Positions 43,670 through 51,926 of a stretch of DNA of 51,926 nucleotides are shown here, one piece after another (within the stretch, counting starts at the first letter, position 1; each line of letters begins with the position of its first letter). Source of the DNA: an uncultured Pelagibacteraceae bacterium. GTDB taxonomy: Bacteria > Pseudomonadota > Alphaproteobacteria > Pelagibacterales > Pelagibacteraceae. The DNA is taken from assembly GCA_902561015.1 (NCBI GenBank), contig CACENB010000006.1:1-51926 (forward strand). Reading direction: 5' to 3'. The notes below the pieces were generated by a model, which was given only the letters and a program-made list of their open reading frames with translations, was not told the origin of the DNA and ran no database searches. Made by a program: the position numbers and the translations under genes.

Positions 43670-43876
43670 CTAAATTCTATTTTTGAGTTTATTTAGTTTT
43701 TTAACTCTTTTAATATTTTCTTGAAGAATTCTTTTTTTTTTTTCAGATGGTTTCTCATAAGTGTTTTTTAATTTTATTACTTTAAAAAAACCATCCCTCT
43801 GAAGTTTTCTTTTTAAAACTCTCAGAGCTTGTTCAACATTATTATCTTTAACTTCTATTTTAATAAATTCCTCCAA
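43670..43876 (-). CDS. rpsU: Ribosomal protein S21
   Basis: S21 of the small subunit: K-D-N-N-V-E-Q-A-L-R-V-L-K-R-K-L-Q-R-D-G, then Y-E-K-P-S-E-K-K-K-R. The listed frame opens with TTG at 43876, but TTG sits on a perfect GGAGG (43870-43874), so a ribosome binding there would favour a codon a few bases further on: ATT at 43864 (spacing 5) would give M-K-I-E-V-K-D-N-N, the usual family start. No ATG is available. The true start is therefore uncertain and could be AUU. Forty-eight bases follow trcR. Confidence 0.9.
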   Translation of the reverse strand: MEEFIKIEVKDNNVEQALRVLKRKLQRDGFFKVIKLKNTYEKPSEKKKRILQENIKRVKKLNKLKNRI

Positions 43877-43924
43877 AAAAATGAGTGAATAGCATTTTTA
43901 TAATTTCATGTCTACGAATATTAT

Positions 43925-44512
43925 TCATTGTTGTTGCTGTTTATTTACTTTTACTTTTTCCTTTTCCTTTTCCTTTTTTTCTCTTTTTATTCTTCTTTCA
44001 GCTTTTTCAATTGCCTCAATTAAATCTTTTTGCGAAAAAAGATTAAGCGCTACTGGGTCTTTAGGATTTAAATTATTATAGTTCCAATAACTTTTATTCC
44101 TAATCGATGTTACAGAATTTTTAGTAATACCTACTAACCTTGAAATTTGTGAGTCCTTTAAAATATTATGTTGTTTTATTAACCATAAAGCTGAGTCTGG
44201 TTTATCTTGCCTTTTTGAGAGAGGAATATATTTTTTAATTTTTTTCTCGTTATTCGATATTTCAACATCAAGATTTTTAATATTTAAAGGTCTATTTTGA
44301 TCTTTAGAGGATAATTCAATTTCTTCTCTTGAAAGTTGACCAGTAATTATAGGGTTATATGCTTTTATTCCCTTGGCTACCTCTCCATCCGCAATACCTT
44401 GAACTTCAACTTCGTGTAAATGACAAAATTCAGCTATTTGTTTAAAAGTAAGTGTAGTATTTTCAACAAGCCATAAAGCTGTTGCCATTGGCATTAGTGG
44501 AGCTTTTGACAT
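43925..44512 (-). CDS. trcR: TrcR-type cell-cycle transcriptional regulator (DUF1013)
   Basis: A 195-residue protein of the DUF1013/TrcR family, an alphaproteobacterial regulator. M-P-M-A-T-A-L-W-L-V-E-N-T-T-L-T-F and Q-I-A-E-F-C form a first helix-turn-helix, and a similar S-A-L-W-L-I-K-Q-H-N, Q-I-S-R-L-V-G-I-T pattern a second. The C-terminus is a low-complexity Lys-Glu stretch ending in Gln-Gln-Gln-Gln. It directly follows rpmE (TAG then ATG). Confidence 0.88.
   Translation of the reverse strand: MSKAPLMPMATALWLVENTTLTFKQIAEFCHLHEVEVQGIADGEVAKGIKAYNPIITGQLSREEIELSSKDQNRPLNIKNLDVEISNNEKKIKKYIPLSKRQDKPDSALWLIKQHNILKDSQISRLVGITKNSVTSIRNKSYWNYNNLNPKDPVALNLFSQKDLIEAIEKAERRIKREKKEKEKEKVKVNKQQQQ
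43960..43977 (-). repeat. Hexamer repeat in the TrcR C-terminus
   Basis: Three tandem CCTTTT units on the + strand encode alternating Lys-Glu at the charged tail of TrcR. Change in copy number would keep the frame and alter only tail length. Confidence 0.6.
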
Positions 44513-44743
44513 CTAATTTTTTTTCTCTGATTTAAAGTTTTGGAATTTTTTATTAAATTTACTAATTCTTCCTTTGTCCATTAATTTTTGTTTACCACCT
44601 GTCCATGCTGCATGAGACTTTGGATCAATTTCTAGCTTGAGAATTTCTCCTTCTGTTCCCCAAGTTGATTTAGTTTCAAAATGAGTTCCATCAGTCATCT
44701 CAACTTTTATTTTATGGTATTTTGGATGTATATTTTTTTTCAT
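44513..44743 (-). CDS. rpmE: Ribosomal protein L31
   Basis: A 76-residue protein: [10 protein letters not shown] near the start, T-K-S-T-W-G-T-E-G and [12 protein letters not shown], typical of alphaproteobacterial L31. The zinc-binding cysteines of the C-plus form are missing, as with L36 here. Its stop touches the trcR start. A good promoter-like pair lies just before the ATG. Confidence 0.93.
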   Translation of the reverse strand: MKKNIHPKYHKIKVEMTDGTHFETKSTWGTEGEILKLEIDPKSHAAWTGGKQKLMDKGRISKFNKKFQNFKSEKKN

Positions 44744-44749
44744 CGGTGT

Positions 44750-44777
44750 CTTATAGCAAAAGATTTTTTTAAAACAA
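44750..44777 (-). promoter_or_regulatory. Candidate sigma-70 promoter for rpmE
   Basis: On the - strand TTGTTT (44772-44777) and TATAAG (44750-44755) are 16 bases apart. The predicted transcription start falls on or within a base or two of the rpmE ATG (44743), so this mRNA could be leaderless. It fills the only gap between suhB and rpmE. Confidence 0.45.
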
Positions 44778-45518
44778 TTAAAAGTTATTAATTTTTTTCA
44801 TCAATTCTTCGTAAATATCAGCGCTAGATGCGATTATTTTATGATCTTTATAATTTTCAAGGTTTATCTCATTTGTAATGCCTCCCGCTTCCCCTACAAG
44901 AATTAATCCAGCAGCAATATCCCATAAATGTAAATTTTTTTGAAAGTAACCATCATATCTTCCACAAGCAATGTATGCCATATCTAATGCAGCTGAGCCT
45001 GATTTTCTATAAGAAAATTCCATTTTTTTTTCAAGTGTTCCACTAGTTGCAAATAAACATTCTTGTATATTATTTTTTTTAGACACCCTGATTCTTTTAT
45101 TATTTAAGTAAGCTCCATTATTTTTTTCAGCATAAAACATTTCATCTTTAATTGGATCAAAAATTAAACCAGTTATTATTTCATTCTTATGTTTTAGTGC
45201 AATTGAAGTTGCAAAATGTGGTATTCCATGTAAAAAATTTACTGTTCCATCTATTGGGTCTATAATCCATGTATTTTTTTTGTCCTTATTTTTTTTTATT
45301 CCATTTTCTTCACTTATAATTGAATAATCTGGTCTTCCTTTCGCTAATTCTTCAATTATAATTTTCTCTGTTTTGAGATCAGAGTTTGTGACAAAGTCTA
45401 AGGGCCCTTTCTTAGAAACCTGAAGTTTTTCGATCTCTCCAAAATCTCTAATAAGTGTTTTTGATGCTTTTTCACAAGCCTTAATCATTAGGTTTAAATT
45501 TGCTGAAATTGAGTTCAT
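44778..45518 (-). CDS. suhB: Inositol monophosphatase family protein
   Basis: A 246-residue sugar phosphatase: [28 protein letters not shown] with the metal-binding Asp-x2-Asp-Gly-Thr, and H-L-W-D-I-A-A-G near the end. It dephosphorylates inositol phosphate or related sugar phosphates; SuhB can also join rRNA antitermination in enterobacteria. It is the last gene of the tkt operon, 3 bases after efp. Confidence 0.9.
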   Translation of the reverse strand: MNSISANLNLMIKACEKASKTLIRDFGEIEKLQVSKKGPLDFVTNSDLKTEKIIIEELAKGRPDYSIISEENGIKKNKDKKNTWIIDPIDGTVNFLHGIPHFATSIALKHKNEIITGLIFDPIKDEMFYAEKNNGAYLNNKRIRVSKKNNIQECLFATSGTLEKKMEFSYRKSGSAALDMAYIACGRYDGYFQKNLHLWDIAAGLILVGEAGGITNEINLENYKDHKIIASSADIYEELMKKINNF

Positions 45519-45521
45519 ATA

Positions 45522-46082
45522 TTATACTTTTTTAACGTATTCCAAATTTCTTGTATCAACAATTATTTCATCACCAGACTCAATGAATGGAGGTACTTGT
45601 ATACTTAACCCATTATCTAGAATAGCAGGTTTATATGAAGAAGAAACTGTTTGACCTTTTAGAGCAACATCTGTTGAATCAATTTTACATTTTACCTGAT
45701 TGGGTAAATCTATAGTAATTGGTATATCGTTATAAAAACTTATCATAACTTTAAGATTTTCAGTTAATAATTTACCCTTTTGTCCAACTATATTTTTCTT
45801 AATTTGCACTTGTTCAAAAGTTTTTGGATCCATAAAAAAAAAATTTACATCATCTTCATATGAATAATTAAAAGCAATTTCCTCAAGAGATGCTTTTTCT
45901 ACGGATTCACTTGATCTGAATCTTGTATTCAATTTTGTATTTTTGTTCACACTTTTCATTTCTACTTGTGCAAAAGCACCACCTTTTCCTGGTTTTACAT
46001 GTTGTGTTTTCAGCACTTGCCATAAATCATCTTTATATTCAAGCAACATACCTACTCTTATTTCACCCGCGTTTATTTTCAT
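45522..46082 (-). CDS. efp: Elongation factor P
   Basis: A 186-residue translation factor with three OB-like domains. The N-terminal loop K-P-G-K-G-G-A-F-A-Q holds the lysine usually modified with beta-lysine. G-L-S-I-Q-V-P-P-F-I and G-D-E-I-I-V-D-T-R close the protein. It helps ribosomes pass polyproline. It overlaps thiE by 4 bases (ATGA). Confidence 0.95.
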   Translation of the reverse strand: MKINAGEIRVGMLLEYKDDLWQVLKTQHVKPGKGGAFAQVEMKSVNKNTKLNTRFRSSESVEKASLEEIAFNYSYEDDVNFFFMDPKTFEQVQIKKNIVGQKGKLLTENLKVMISFYNDIPITIDLPNQVKCKIDSTDVALKGQTVSSSYKPAILDNGLSIQVPPFIESGDEIIVDTRNLEYVKKV

Positions 46083-46693
46083 TTTAATTTTTTAATTGCT
46101 TCAAGTGGTTTCATTTTTTTATTTTTCCAAATGTAGCTTGAAATAGCTAATAAGTTGGCTTTATTCAACAAAAGTTTCTTATAGTTTTTTAAGTTTATGC
46201 CTCCAATAGCAACTATAGGAGTTTTGGTCATCTTTCTGGCTTTTTTTAATAAATAAAAAGACGCTTTGTATTTACTTTTTTTTGTTTTAGAAGAATAAAA
46301 TGCCCCAAAGGCTAAATAATCAGCTTTACTTTTCAGAGCCGTCTTTGCTAATTTGAGTGAGTTGTGACAGGTAATACCGATTATCTTGTTTCCAATTATC
46401 TGTCTTGCTTTTAAAATATTCATATCTTTCTGACCCAAATGACAACCATCAGCATTTAGCCTTTTAGCTAAATGTACATCGTCATTTACTAAAAATTTAA
46501 CATTAAATTTTTTACAAATTTTTTTAACTTTCTGTCCAATTATCAATTTTTTTCTAAACTTTTCTCTTTTCAATCTTAATTGAAAAAAACTAATTTTTTT
46601 TTCTTTTAAAACAAATATGAGTTGGCGATAAAAAGTTTTATCAATTTTAAGTGGTGAGATTAAATAGATAAATTTTTTTTTATTAAATCTCAA
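46079..46693 (-). CDS. thiE: Thiamine phosphate synthase-like protein
   Basis: A 204-residue TIM barrel: V-N-D-D-V-H-L-A, N-A-D-G-C-H-L-G-Q-K-D, G-I-T-C-H-N-S and I-V-A-I-G-G-I-N match ThiE/TenI. It joins HMP-diphosphate and thiazole phosphate to thiamine phosphate; some residues of the classical R-E-K and T-x-T-K loops are changed. The TTG start at 46693 overlaps the aldolase gene by 11 bases. Placement beside the thiamine-diphosphate-dependent transketolase is fitting. Confidence 0.8.
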   Translation of the reverse strand: MRFNKKKFIYLISPLKIDKTFYRQLIFVLKEKKISFFQLRLKREKFRKKLIIGQKVKKICKKFNVKFLVNDDVHLAKRLNADGCHLGQKDMNILKARQIIGNKIIGITCHNSLKLAKTALKSKADYLAFGAFYSSKTKKSKYKASFYLLKKARKMTKTPIVAIGGINLKNYKKLLLNKANLLAISSYIWKNKKMKPLEAIKKLK

Positions 46694-47690
46694 GATCTTT
46701 AGACCATTTTCCTTGTGCAGCTAATGTATTCATTTTTGACCTGTGGTTGAAGATCTTTTGGGTTCCTTCAATATTTTTTAAATCTTTTGACCAAAATTTT
46801 AAGGCACTTTGCTGAAGTGCTCGTCCATAAGAATAAGTCATTATAAAATTAGTATCGTTATATTTATTTATTAAATTTAAATTTTGCGTTGCCTCTACTT
46901 CTGACTGTCCACCTGATAAAAAAGCGATTCCAGGAACTTCTGAAGGAACAGAGTTTTTTAAGCATTTTATAGTTAGTTTTGCAATTTCATCATTTGAAAT
47001 TTTATTTTTTGATTTATTCCCAGCTAATATCATATTCGGCTTTAGAATAATTCCTTTTAAATCTACTTTATGTAAAATTAATTCCTCAAAGCATTTATTA
47101 ATGACCTCTGAAGTCTTTTTCAAACAATCCTCAGCAGAATGTTCACCTTCCATTAAAACCTCTGGTTCAACTATTGGTACCATATTACATTCTTGGACCA
47201 ATGCTGAATATCTTGCTAAAGCATGCGCATTAGAACTTATTGATAGCTTACTTGGATAATCTTTTGATATAGCATAAACACCTCTCCATTTAGTGAATTT
47301 TGCACCAAGTTTATAGTATTCTTTCAATCTTTCTCTTAATCCATCTAGTCCCTCTGTAACATTTTCATCAGGTGAACCTGCTAGAACTTTAGCACCCGTG
47401 TCAACTTTTATTCCTGGCAAAGAACCCATTTCAGATATTAATTCAGTTATTTTATTTTTTTTTGAAGATATTTGTTTAATCGTTTCATCATATAAAATAA
47501 CACCTCCGATACAATCAGTCATACATGATGAACTAAAAAGCGTTTCTCTAAATAACAATCTATTTTCTGGAGTTGATGTTACGTTTACTTCATCAAGCCT
47601 TTTCGACATTGTTCCCGTGCTTTCATCAGCAGCTAAGATACCTTTTCCACTTTTAATAATTTTTAATACAATACTGTTTAATTCAGACAT
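46683..47690 (-). CDS. Class I fructose-bisphosphate aldolase
   Basis: A 335-residue Schiff-base aldolase: G-I-L-A-A-D-E-S-T-G-T-M near the start, K-W-R-G-V-Y-A-I, E-P-E-V-L-M-E-G-E-H, L-K-G-I-I-L-K-P-N-M with the active lysine, and F-L-S-G-G-Q-S. It interconverts fructose 1,6-bisphosphate and triose phosphates. Between pgk and thiE with a 1-base gap to pgk. Confidence 0.94.
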   Translation of the reverse strand: MSELNSIVLKIIKSGKGILAADESTGTMSKRLDEVNVTSTPENRLLFRETLFSSSCMTDCIGGVILYDETIKQISSKKNKITELISEMGSLPGIKVDTGAKVLAGSPDENVTEGLDGLRERLKEYYKLGAKFTKWRGVYAISKDYPSKLSISSNAHALARYSALVQECNMVPIVEPEVLMEGEHSAEDCLKKTSEVINKCFEELILHKVDLKGIILKPNMILAGNKSKNKISNDEIAKLTIKCLKNSVPSEVPGIAFLSGGQSEVEATQNLNLINKYNDTNFIMTYSYGRALQQSALKFWSKDLKNIEGTQKIFNHRSKMNTLAAQGKWSKDLEI

Positions 47691-47691
47691 T

Positions 47692-48870
47692 TTAATCTAA
47701 AGCTTTTATACCAGGAAGTTCTTTGCCTTCAAGATATTCTAAAAAAGCTCCACCAGCGGTTGAAACAAAATTGAAATCGTTTACAGCTTTCATTTTGTTT
47801 AAAACTGCAATTGTATCACCACCTCCAGCAATTGAATAGATTAAATTTTTCCTATTTTTTTCAATAATTTTTTTTGTGATTTGATAACAACCATTTGCAA
47901 AATTTGGATTTTCGAAATATCCAGCTGGACCATTCCACAAGACTGTTTTACTTTTCTCAATAATATTTTTTATTCTTTCAATTGTCCTTGGTCCAATATC
48001 AAGAATAACATCATCATTTGAAACTTCATTTAATTCTTTTATTATGGCCTTGTCATCCATATTCTTTCCTACTGCAACATCCTCTGGATAATTTATCGAG
48101 CAAGAATAATTTTTTGCAGTTTCAAAAATATCGTCTATCACTAGTTTACAATCCGTTTCCTTTAGAGATCTTCCAATTGGATTACCTTTATAACTTAGGA
48201 TATTATTTGCCATCGCTCCAACAATTATAATGTTATCAAATTTAGGTATTAAGTTTTTAATTAGACCAATTTTTGTTGATATTTTAGATCCACCAACAAT
48301 ACAAGTTACTGGTTTTTTAATTTCTGAGGTAACTTTTTTTAATGCGCTTATTTCTGTTTCAAGCTGCAAGCCTGCAAAAGAAGGTAAAAATTTAGTAATT
48401 TTGGTAACAGATGAATGAGCTCTATGTGAGCAAGAAAAAGCATCATTAACAAATATATCTGCTAATTTAGCTAAATGCTTTGAAAAATTGATATCATTAT
48501 TTTCTTCCTCTTTATAAAATCTTATATTTTCTAAAAAAACTATCTGATTTTTCAAGTTTTTAAATATTTCTTCTTTTTTAATTTTGTAAATATTTTCCTT
48601 AATTAATTTAATTTTTTGATTAGTCTTTCTTTCTAAGTTTTCGCAAACAGGTTTTAAAGTTAAATCATTGTTTATTTTTCCATTAGGTCGTCCAATATGT
48701 GAAATTATTAAAATTTTCGATTTTTTTTTAAGTAAGAAATTAATGATGGGTAATATCTTGTTAATCCTTGTTTCATCGATAATTACTCTGTTCTTGAGAG
48801 GAACATTCAAATCTAGTCTTAACAATATAATTTTGTCCTTGAGATTTTCTTGATCTTTTATATATTTCAT
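47692..48870 (-). CDS. pgk: Phosphoglycerate kinase
   Basis: A 392-residue kinase: R-L-D-L-N-V-P-L, S-H-I-G-R-P-N-G, N-D-A-F-S-C-S-H-R-A-H, G-G-S-K-I-S-T-K, W-N-G-P-A-G-Y-F-E and A-G-G-G-D-T. Converts 1,3-bisphosphoglycerate and ADP to 3-phosphoglycerate and ATP. Overlaps the gap stop by one base. Confidence 0.96.
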   Translation of the reverse strand: MKYIKDQENLKDKIILLRLDLNVPLKNRVIIDETRINKILPIINFLLKKKSKILIISHIGRPNGKINNDLTLKPVCENLERKTNQKIKLIKENIYKIKKEEIFKNLKNQIVFLENIRFYKEEENNDINFSKHLAKLADIFVNDAFSCSHRAHSSVTKITKFLPSFAGLQLETEISALKKVTSEIKKPVTCIVGGSKISTKIGLIKNLIPKFDNIIIVGAMANNILSYKGNPIGRSLKETDCKLVIDDIFETAKNYSCSINYPEDVAVGKNMDDKAIIKELNEVSNDDVILDIGPRTIERIKNIIEKSKTVLWNGPAGYFENPNFANGCYQITKKIIEKNRKNLIYSIAGGGDTIAVLNKMKAVNDFNFVSTAGGAFLEYLEGKELPGIKALD

Positions 48871-49871
48871 TACGAAATTTTAAAAAGGTGTTCTGCAATA
48901 TCACACATTCTGTTCGAAAAACCCCACTCGTTATCATACCAAGCTGAAATTTTACCCATATTTTTTCCTATAACATTTGTTAAGCTTCCATCTACAATTG
49001 ACGAAGCGGGATTATGATTGAAATCAACAGATACAAGTTTTTCCCTAGTGAATTCTAGAACCCTATTTTTTTTGCTAAAACCTTGAAATGCAGAATTTAT
49101 TTTTTCTATACTTAAATCTTTTTTTGTACAAAATACAAATTCAATCAAAGAAACATTAGGAGTTGGTACCCTCATTGCTATGCCTCCTAATTTACCTTTA
49201 AGAGAAGGGATTATTTCACCAATTGCTTCCGATGCACCAGTTGAAGTCGGCACAATAGATTGGCTCGCAGACCTTGCTCTCCTTGGATCTTTGTGAGAAT
49301 TGTCTAAAATTCTTTGATCACTTGTAAATGCGTGAATAGTAGTCATAAAACCATTGTTGATCTCAAAATTTTCATTTAAAACAAAAGCTACAGGCGCAAG
49401 ACAATTAGTTGTACATGACGCTGCAGAAATTATTTTGTCATTTTTTTTCAATTCCAATTCATTTACACCAAACACTATTGTTTTATCTGCATTTTTACAT
49501 GGGGCTGAAACAATAACCTTTTTAGCTCCATTTTTTAGATGGGGCTTTAATTTATCCTTAGAGTTAAACTTACCAGTACATTCAAAAACATAGTCCACGT
49601 CATATTTTTTCCAATTAATATTATTTAAATCGGTTTCTTGAGAAAAGGTGATTTTATTTTTGTTAATCATCAAGTGTTTTTCACCAAAATTAATTTTTGC
49701 ATTAAATTTTCCATGGATCGAGTCGTATTTTAAAAGTCTAGAGCTAGCATCTGAATTTGTTCTGTTATTTATATGTTTAATCTCAATATTTTTATTATCA
49801 TTCTCGACAATAGATCTAATAATCATCCTTCCTATTCTGCCTAATCCATTTATTCCAACTTTTATTTTCAT
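48870..49871 (-). CDS. gap: Glyceraldehyde-3-phosphate dehydrogenase
   Basis: A 333-residue enzyme: [13 protein letters not shown] loop, [12 protein letters not shown] with the active cysteine, R-V-P-T-P-N-V-S and W-Y-D-N-E-W-G. Phosphorylating GAPDH of central metabolism. Overlaps tkt by 4 bases and pgk by 1. Confidence 0.96.
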   Translation of the reverse strand: MKIKVGINGLGRIGRMIIRSIVENDNKNIEIKHINNRTNSDASSRLLKYDSIHGKFNAKINFGEKHLMINKNKITFSQETDLNNINWKKYDVDYVFECTGKFNSKDKLKPHLKNGAKKVIVSAPCKNADKTIVFGVNELELKKNDKIISAASCTTNCLAPVAFVLNENFEINNGFMTTIHAFTSDQRILDNSHKDPRRARSASQSIVPTSTGASEAIGEIIPSLKGKLGGIAMRVPTPNVSLIEFVFCTKKDLSIEKINSAFQGFSKKNRVLEFTREKLVSVDFNHNPASSIVDGSLTNVIGKNMGKISAWYDNEWGFSNRMCDIAEHLFKIS

Positions 49872-51871
49872 AACTTATTTTTAATCTCTCTAATTATATT
49901 CTGGGTATTCATTCCAAAATGATCATAAATTTTCTTATAAGGCGCACTTTTTCCATAATTATCAATCCCAAAATTTAAACCATTATAATTAGTATATTTT
50001 TTCCAATAATTTGTTTCAGAAGCTTCTATAGATACAACAAGATCTGTTTCTGCTAAAATTTTATTTTTGTAGCCTTCACTTTGTTGATCAAATAATTCGT
50101 GACAAGGCATTGATATTACTTTTGAATAAATACCATCTGTGGCTAATTTATGTCCAACTTCACTTGCTAAACTTGTTTCCGATCCCGTTGCTATAATTGT
50201 GATCTTTATATTATCATTAGTTCTAAAAATCTCATAGGCACCTAAGGAAGACATATTTTTGGTTACACTTTTAGTTCTTATTGGCTTGATCGCCTGTCTT
50301 GTTAAAGCAATTACACTTGGTGTATTTTTACTTTCAAGTGCTAATTGCCAACACTCAAAAGTTTCAATAAGATCAGATGGTCTGAAAACATTTAGATTTG
50401 GAATAGATCTTAAACTTGCTAATTGTTCAATGGGCTGATGTGTTGGACCATCTTCACCAAGCCCAATAGAGTCATGAGTAAACACATAGATGACTTTTTG
50501 TTTCATCATTGCTGCAAGTCTAATAGATGGTTTACAATAATCACTAAATATTAAAAAAGTTCCACCATATGGTATAAGGCCACTATGAAGCGAAATACCA
50601 TTCATAATTCCACACATCGCGTGCTCTCTTACTCCATAGTGAATATAATTCCCTGAAAAATCACCTGATTTTATAATTTTATGATTTTTAGTTTTAGTAT
50701 TATTTGAACCAGCCAAGTCAGCTGAACCTCCTATTAAATTTGGAAGTTTTGATACAATTTCTAAGAATTTTTCAGAGCATTTTCTTGTCGCCATTGGCTC
50801 TAGATTTCCTAAATATTCAGTTTTTGCTTTTTCTATAGATCCAATTATAGCATTTCTCGTAAGATTATATCTTGGTGGAAAATCTTTTGTAAATTTATTA
50901 AATATTGACCATCCTAACCAACCTAATTTTTTAAGCTCTTTACTAAAAATTTTTTCGTGTTTTTTTGCTTTTTTTGATGCTCTTTGGCCGATTGATTTCC
51001 AATCATTCAATAATTTTTTTGGAATTTCAAAGGGACCATGAGTCCAATTTAATTTTCTTCTCACTAATTTTATTTCATCATCACCTAGCGGGCTGCCATG
51101 AGAAGAAGCTTTGCCACCCTTGTTAGGAGATCCATAACCAATTGTAGTTTTGCATGAAATTGCAATAGGTTTTTTTGAATTTTGAGCTTTTTTGAGAGCT
51201 TTTGATATTTCTTTATGATTATGTCCATTAATCTTAATATAATCCCATCCATAACTTCGAAACCTTTTTTCATGATCGTCAGAAACTGCTAAGTTTGTGG
51301 GACCATCAATTGAAATAGAATTATTATCGAAAAGCAAAATAAGATTTTTTAATTTAAGGTGTCCAGCTAAACTTAAAGACTCATGGCTAATTCCTTCCAT
51401 CAAACACCCATCACCTGCAATCACATAAGTTTTATGATCAATAATTTTTTTTCCAATTTGTTTTTTTAAAATTTCTTCTGAAATAGCAAATCCAACTGCA
51501 TTAGATATCCCTTGTCCCAAAGGACCTGTAGTAGTTTCAATGCCAGTATTAGGGTGATATTCAGGATGACCAGCACAAATTGAATCTAATTGACGAAAAT
51601 TTTTAATATCATTCAAAGAAATACTTTTATAACCAGTGAGATAAAGAAGTGAATAAAGCAACATTGATCCATGACCAGCAGAGAGAACAAATCTGTCTCT
51701 ATTTACCCAACTTGGATTATTTGGGTTAAAATTTAAAAAATCTTTAAATAAAACTGTTGCCACATCGGCCATACCCATAGGCATTCCTGGGTGACCAGAG
51801 TTGGCTTTTTGTACAGCATCAATCGATAAAAATCGGATGCAACTAGCTAATTCCCTGTATTGTTTACTCAA
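49868..51871 (-). CDS. tkt: Transketolase
   Basis: A 667-residue thiamine-diphosphate enzyme: [10 protein letters not shown] near the start, A-G-D-G-C-L-M-E-G for cofactor, G-S-A-D-L, G-V-R-E-H-A-M and [14 protein letters not shown]. It moves two-carbon units between sugar phosphates. The frame opens with TTG at 51871, preceded by AGGATAATT; an in-frame TAG lies upstream. First gene of a seven-gene tight operon. The 55 bases to the window edge are AT repeats and likely promoter, without a clear -35. Confidence 0.95.
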   Translation of the reverse strand: MSKQYRELASCIRFLSIDAVQKANSGHPGMPMGMADVATVLFKDFLNFNPNNPSWVNRDRFVLSAGHGSMLLYSLLYLTGYKSISLNDIKNFRQLDSICAGHPEYHPNTGIETTTGPLGQGISNAVGFAISEEILKKQIGKKIIDHKTYVIAGDGCLMEGISHESLSLAGHLKLKNLILLFDNNSISIDGPTNLAVSDDHEKRFRSYGWDYIKINGHNHKEISKALKKAQNSKKPIAISCKTTIGYGSPNKGGKASSHGSPLGDDEIKLVRRKLNWTHGPFEIPKKLLNDWKSIGQRASKKAKKHEKIFSKELKKLGWLGWSIFNKFTKDFPPRYNLTRNAIIGSIEKAKTEYLGNLEPMATRKCSEKFLEIVSKLPNLIGGSADLAGSNNTKTKNHKIIKSGDFSGNYIHYGVREHAMCGIMNGISLHSGLIPYGGTFLIFSDYCKPSIRLAAMMKQKVIYVFTHDSIGLGEDGPTHQPIEQLASLRSIPNLNVFRPSDLIETFECWQLALESKNTPSVIALTRQAIKPIRTKSVTKNMSSLGAYEIFRTNDNIKITIIATGSETSLASEVGHKLATDGIYSKVISMPCHELFDQQSEGYKNKILAETDLVVSIEASETNYWKKYTNYNGLNFGIDNYGKSAPYKKIYDHFGMNTQNIIREIKNKL

Positions 51872-51926
51872 AATTATCCTGTCTAGACTAAGAAGATTCT
51901 ATTTAATAATATAAATATATATATAT

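Noticed and set aside
43960..43977. Phase-variable repeat in trcR
   Set aside because: Units are six bases long, so copy change keeps the frame, and the repeat lies in a charged tail.

Overview
The window looks like a Pelagibacterales (SAR11, Candidatus Pelagibacter type) chromosome. The DNA is extremely AT-rich, the proteins are rich in Lys/Asn/Ile/Phe, and genes are packed with 1-20 base overlaps; no gap without a gene exceeds about 120 bases. A lone 5S rRNA gene at about 39.7 kb has a long surface-polysaccharide island on its left and conserved housekeeping genes on its right. This matches the known SAR11 arrangement in which hypervariable region 2 separates the 16S-23S genes from the 5S gene. 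The 23S gene itself lies outside the window, so the placement is partly inferred.

Positions 1-39,650 are the island. The left edge holds the end of an O-antigen polymerase/ligase-like gene, a glycosyltransferase, a cytidylyltransferase-aminotransferase fusion and an aminopeptidase-like gene. From 4.8 to 24.8 kb the strand switches repeatedly. This part is a nonulosonic (sialic-acid-like) sugar factory: pseB, pseC and pseI, two further NeuB-type synthases, two stand-alone CMP-sugar synthetases plus the SpsF-like domain, a HisH-HisF-PseA/WbpG amidotransferase set, a PIG-L deacetylase, several formyltransferase-like proteins, a GmhA-like isomerase, methyltransferases, a sulfotransferase, an SGNH-type protein and a DEDDh-type nuclease. 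No PseG or PseH is seen. From 24.8 to 39.6 kb genes are almost all on the + strand: a UDP-glucuronate 4-epimerase, glycosyltransferases, a UDP-HexNAc dehydrogenase, a WecA-type initiating transferase, a second Wzy/WaaL-like membrane protein, a formyltransferase-GINT1-like fusion, FkbM and other methyltransferases, gmd, fcl and an NAD-dependent epimerase. Together these would make, decorate and polymerise a lipid-linked surface glycan. No Wzx flippase, transposase, integrase or CRISPR array is seen.

Positions 39,700-51,926 are the core. On the + strand are 5S rRNA, rpmJ, a small cytochrome oxidase subunit IV, pntAa-pntAb-pntB and a transaldolase-family gene. On the - strand, reading leftwards from the right edge, is a tight central-carbon operon (tkt-gap-pgk-class I fructose-bisphosphate aldolase-thiE-efp-suhB), then rpmE-trcR-rpsU and the initiator tRNA.

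The most interesting points are the three-fold NeuB/cytidylyltransferase complement, one NeuB with a lost metal-binding histidine, the apparent replacement of PseH/PseG steps by formyltransferase/deacetylase genes, a divergent nuclease inside the sugar island, and a possible AUU start for ribosomal protein S21.
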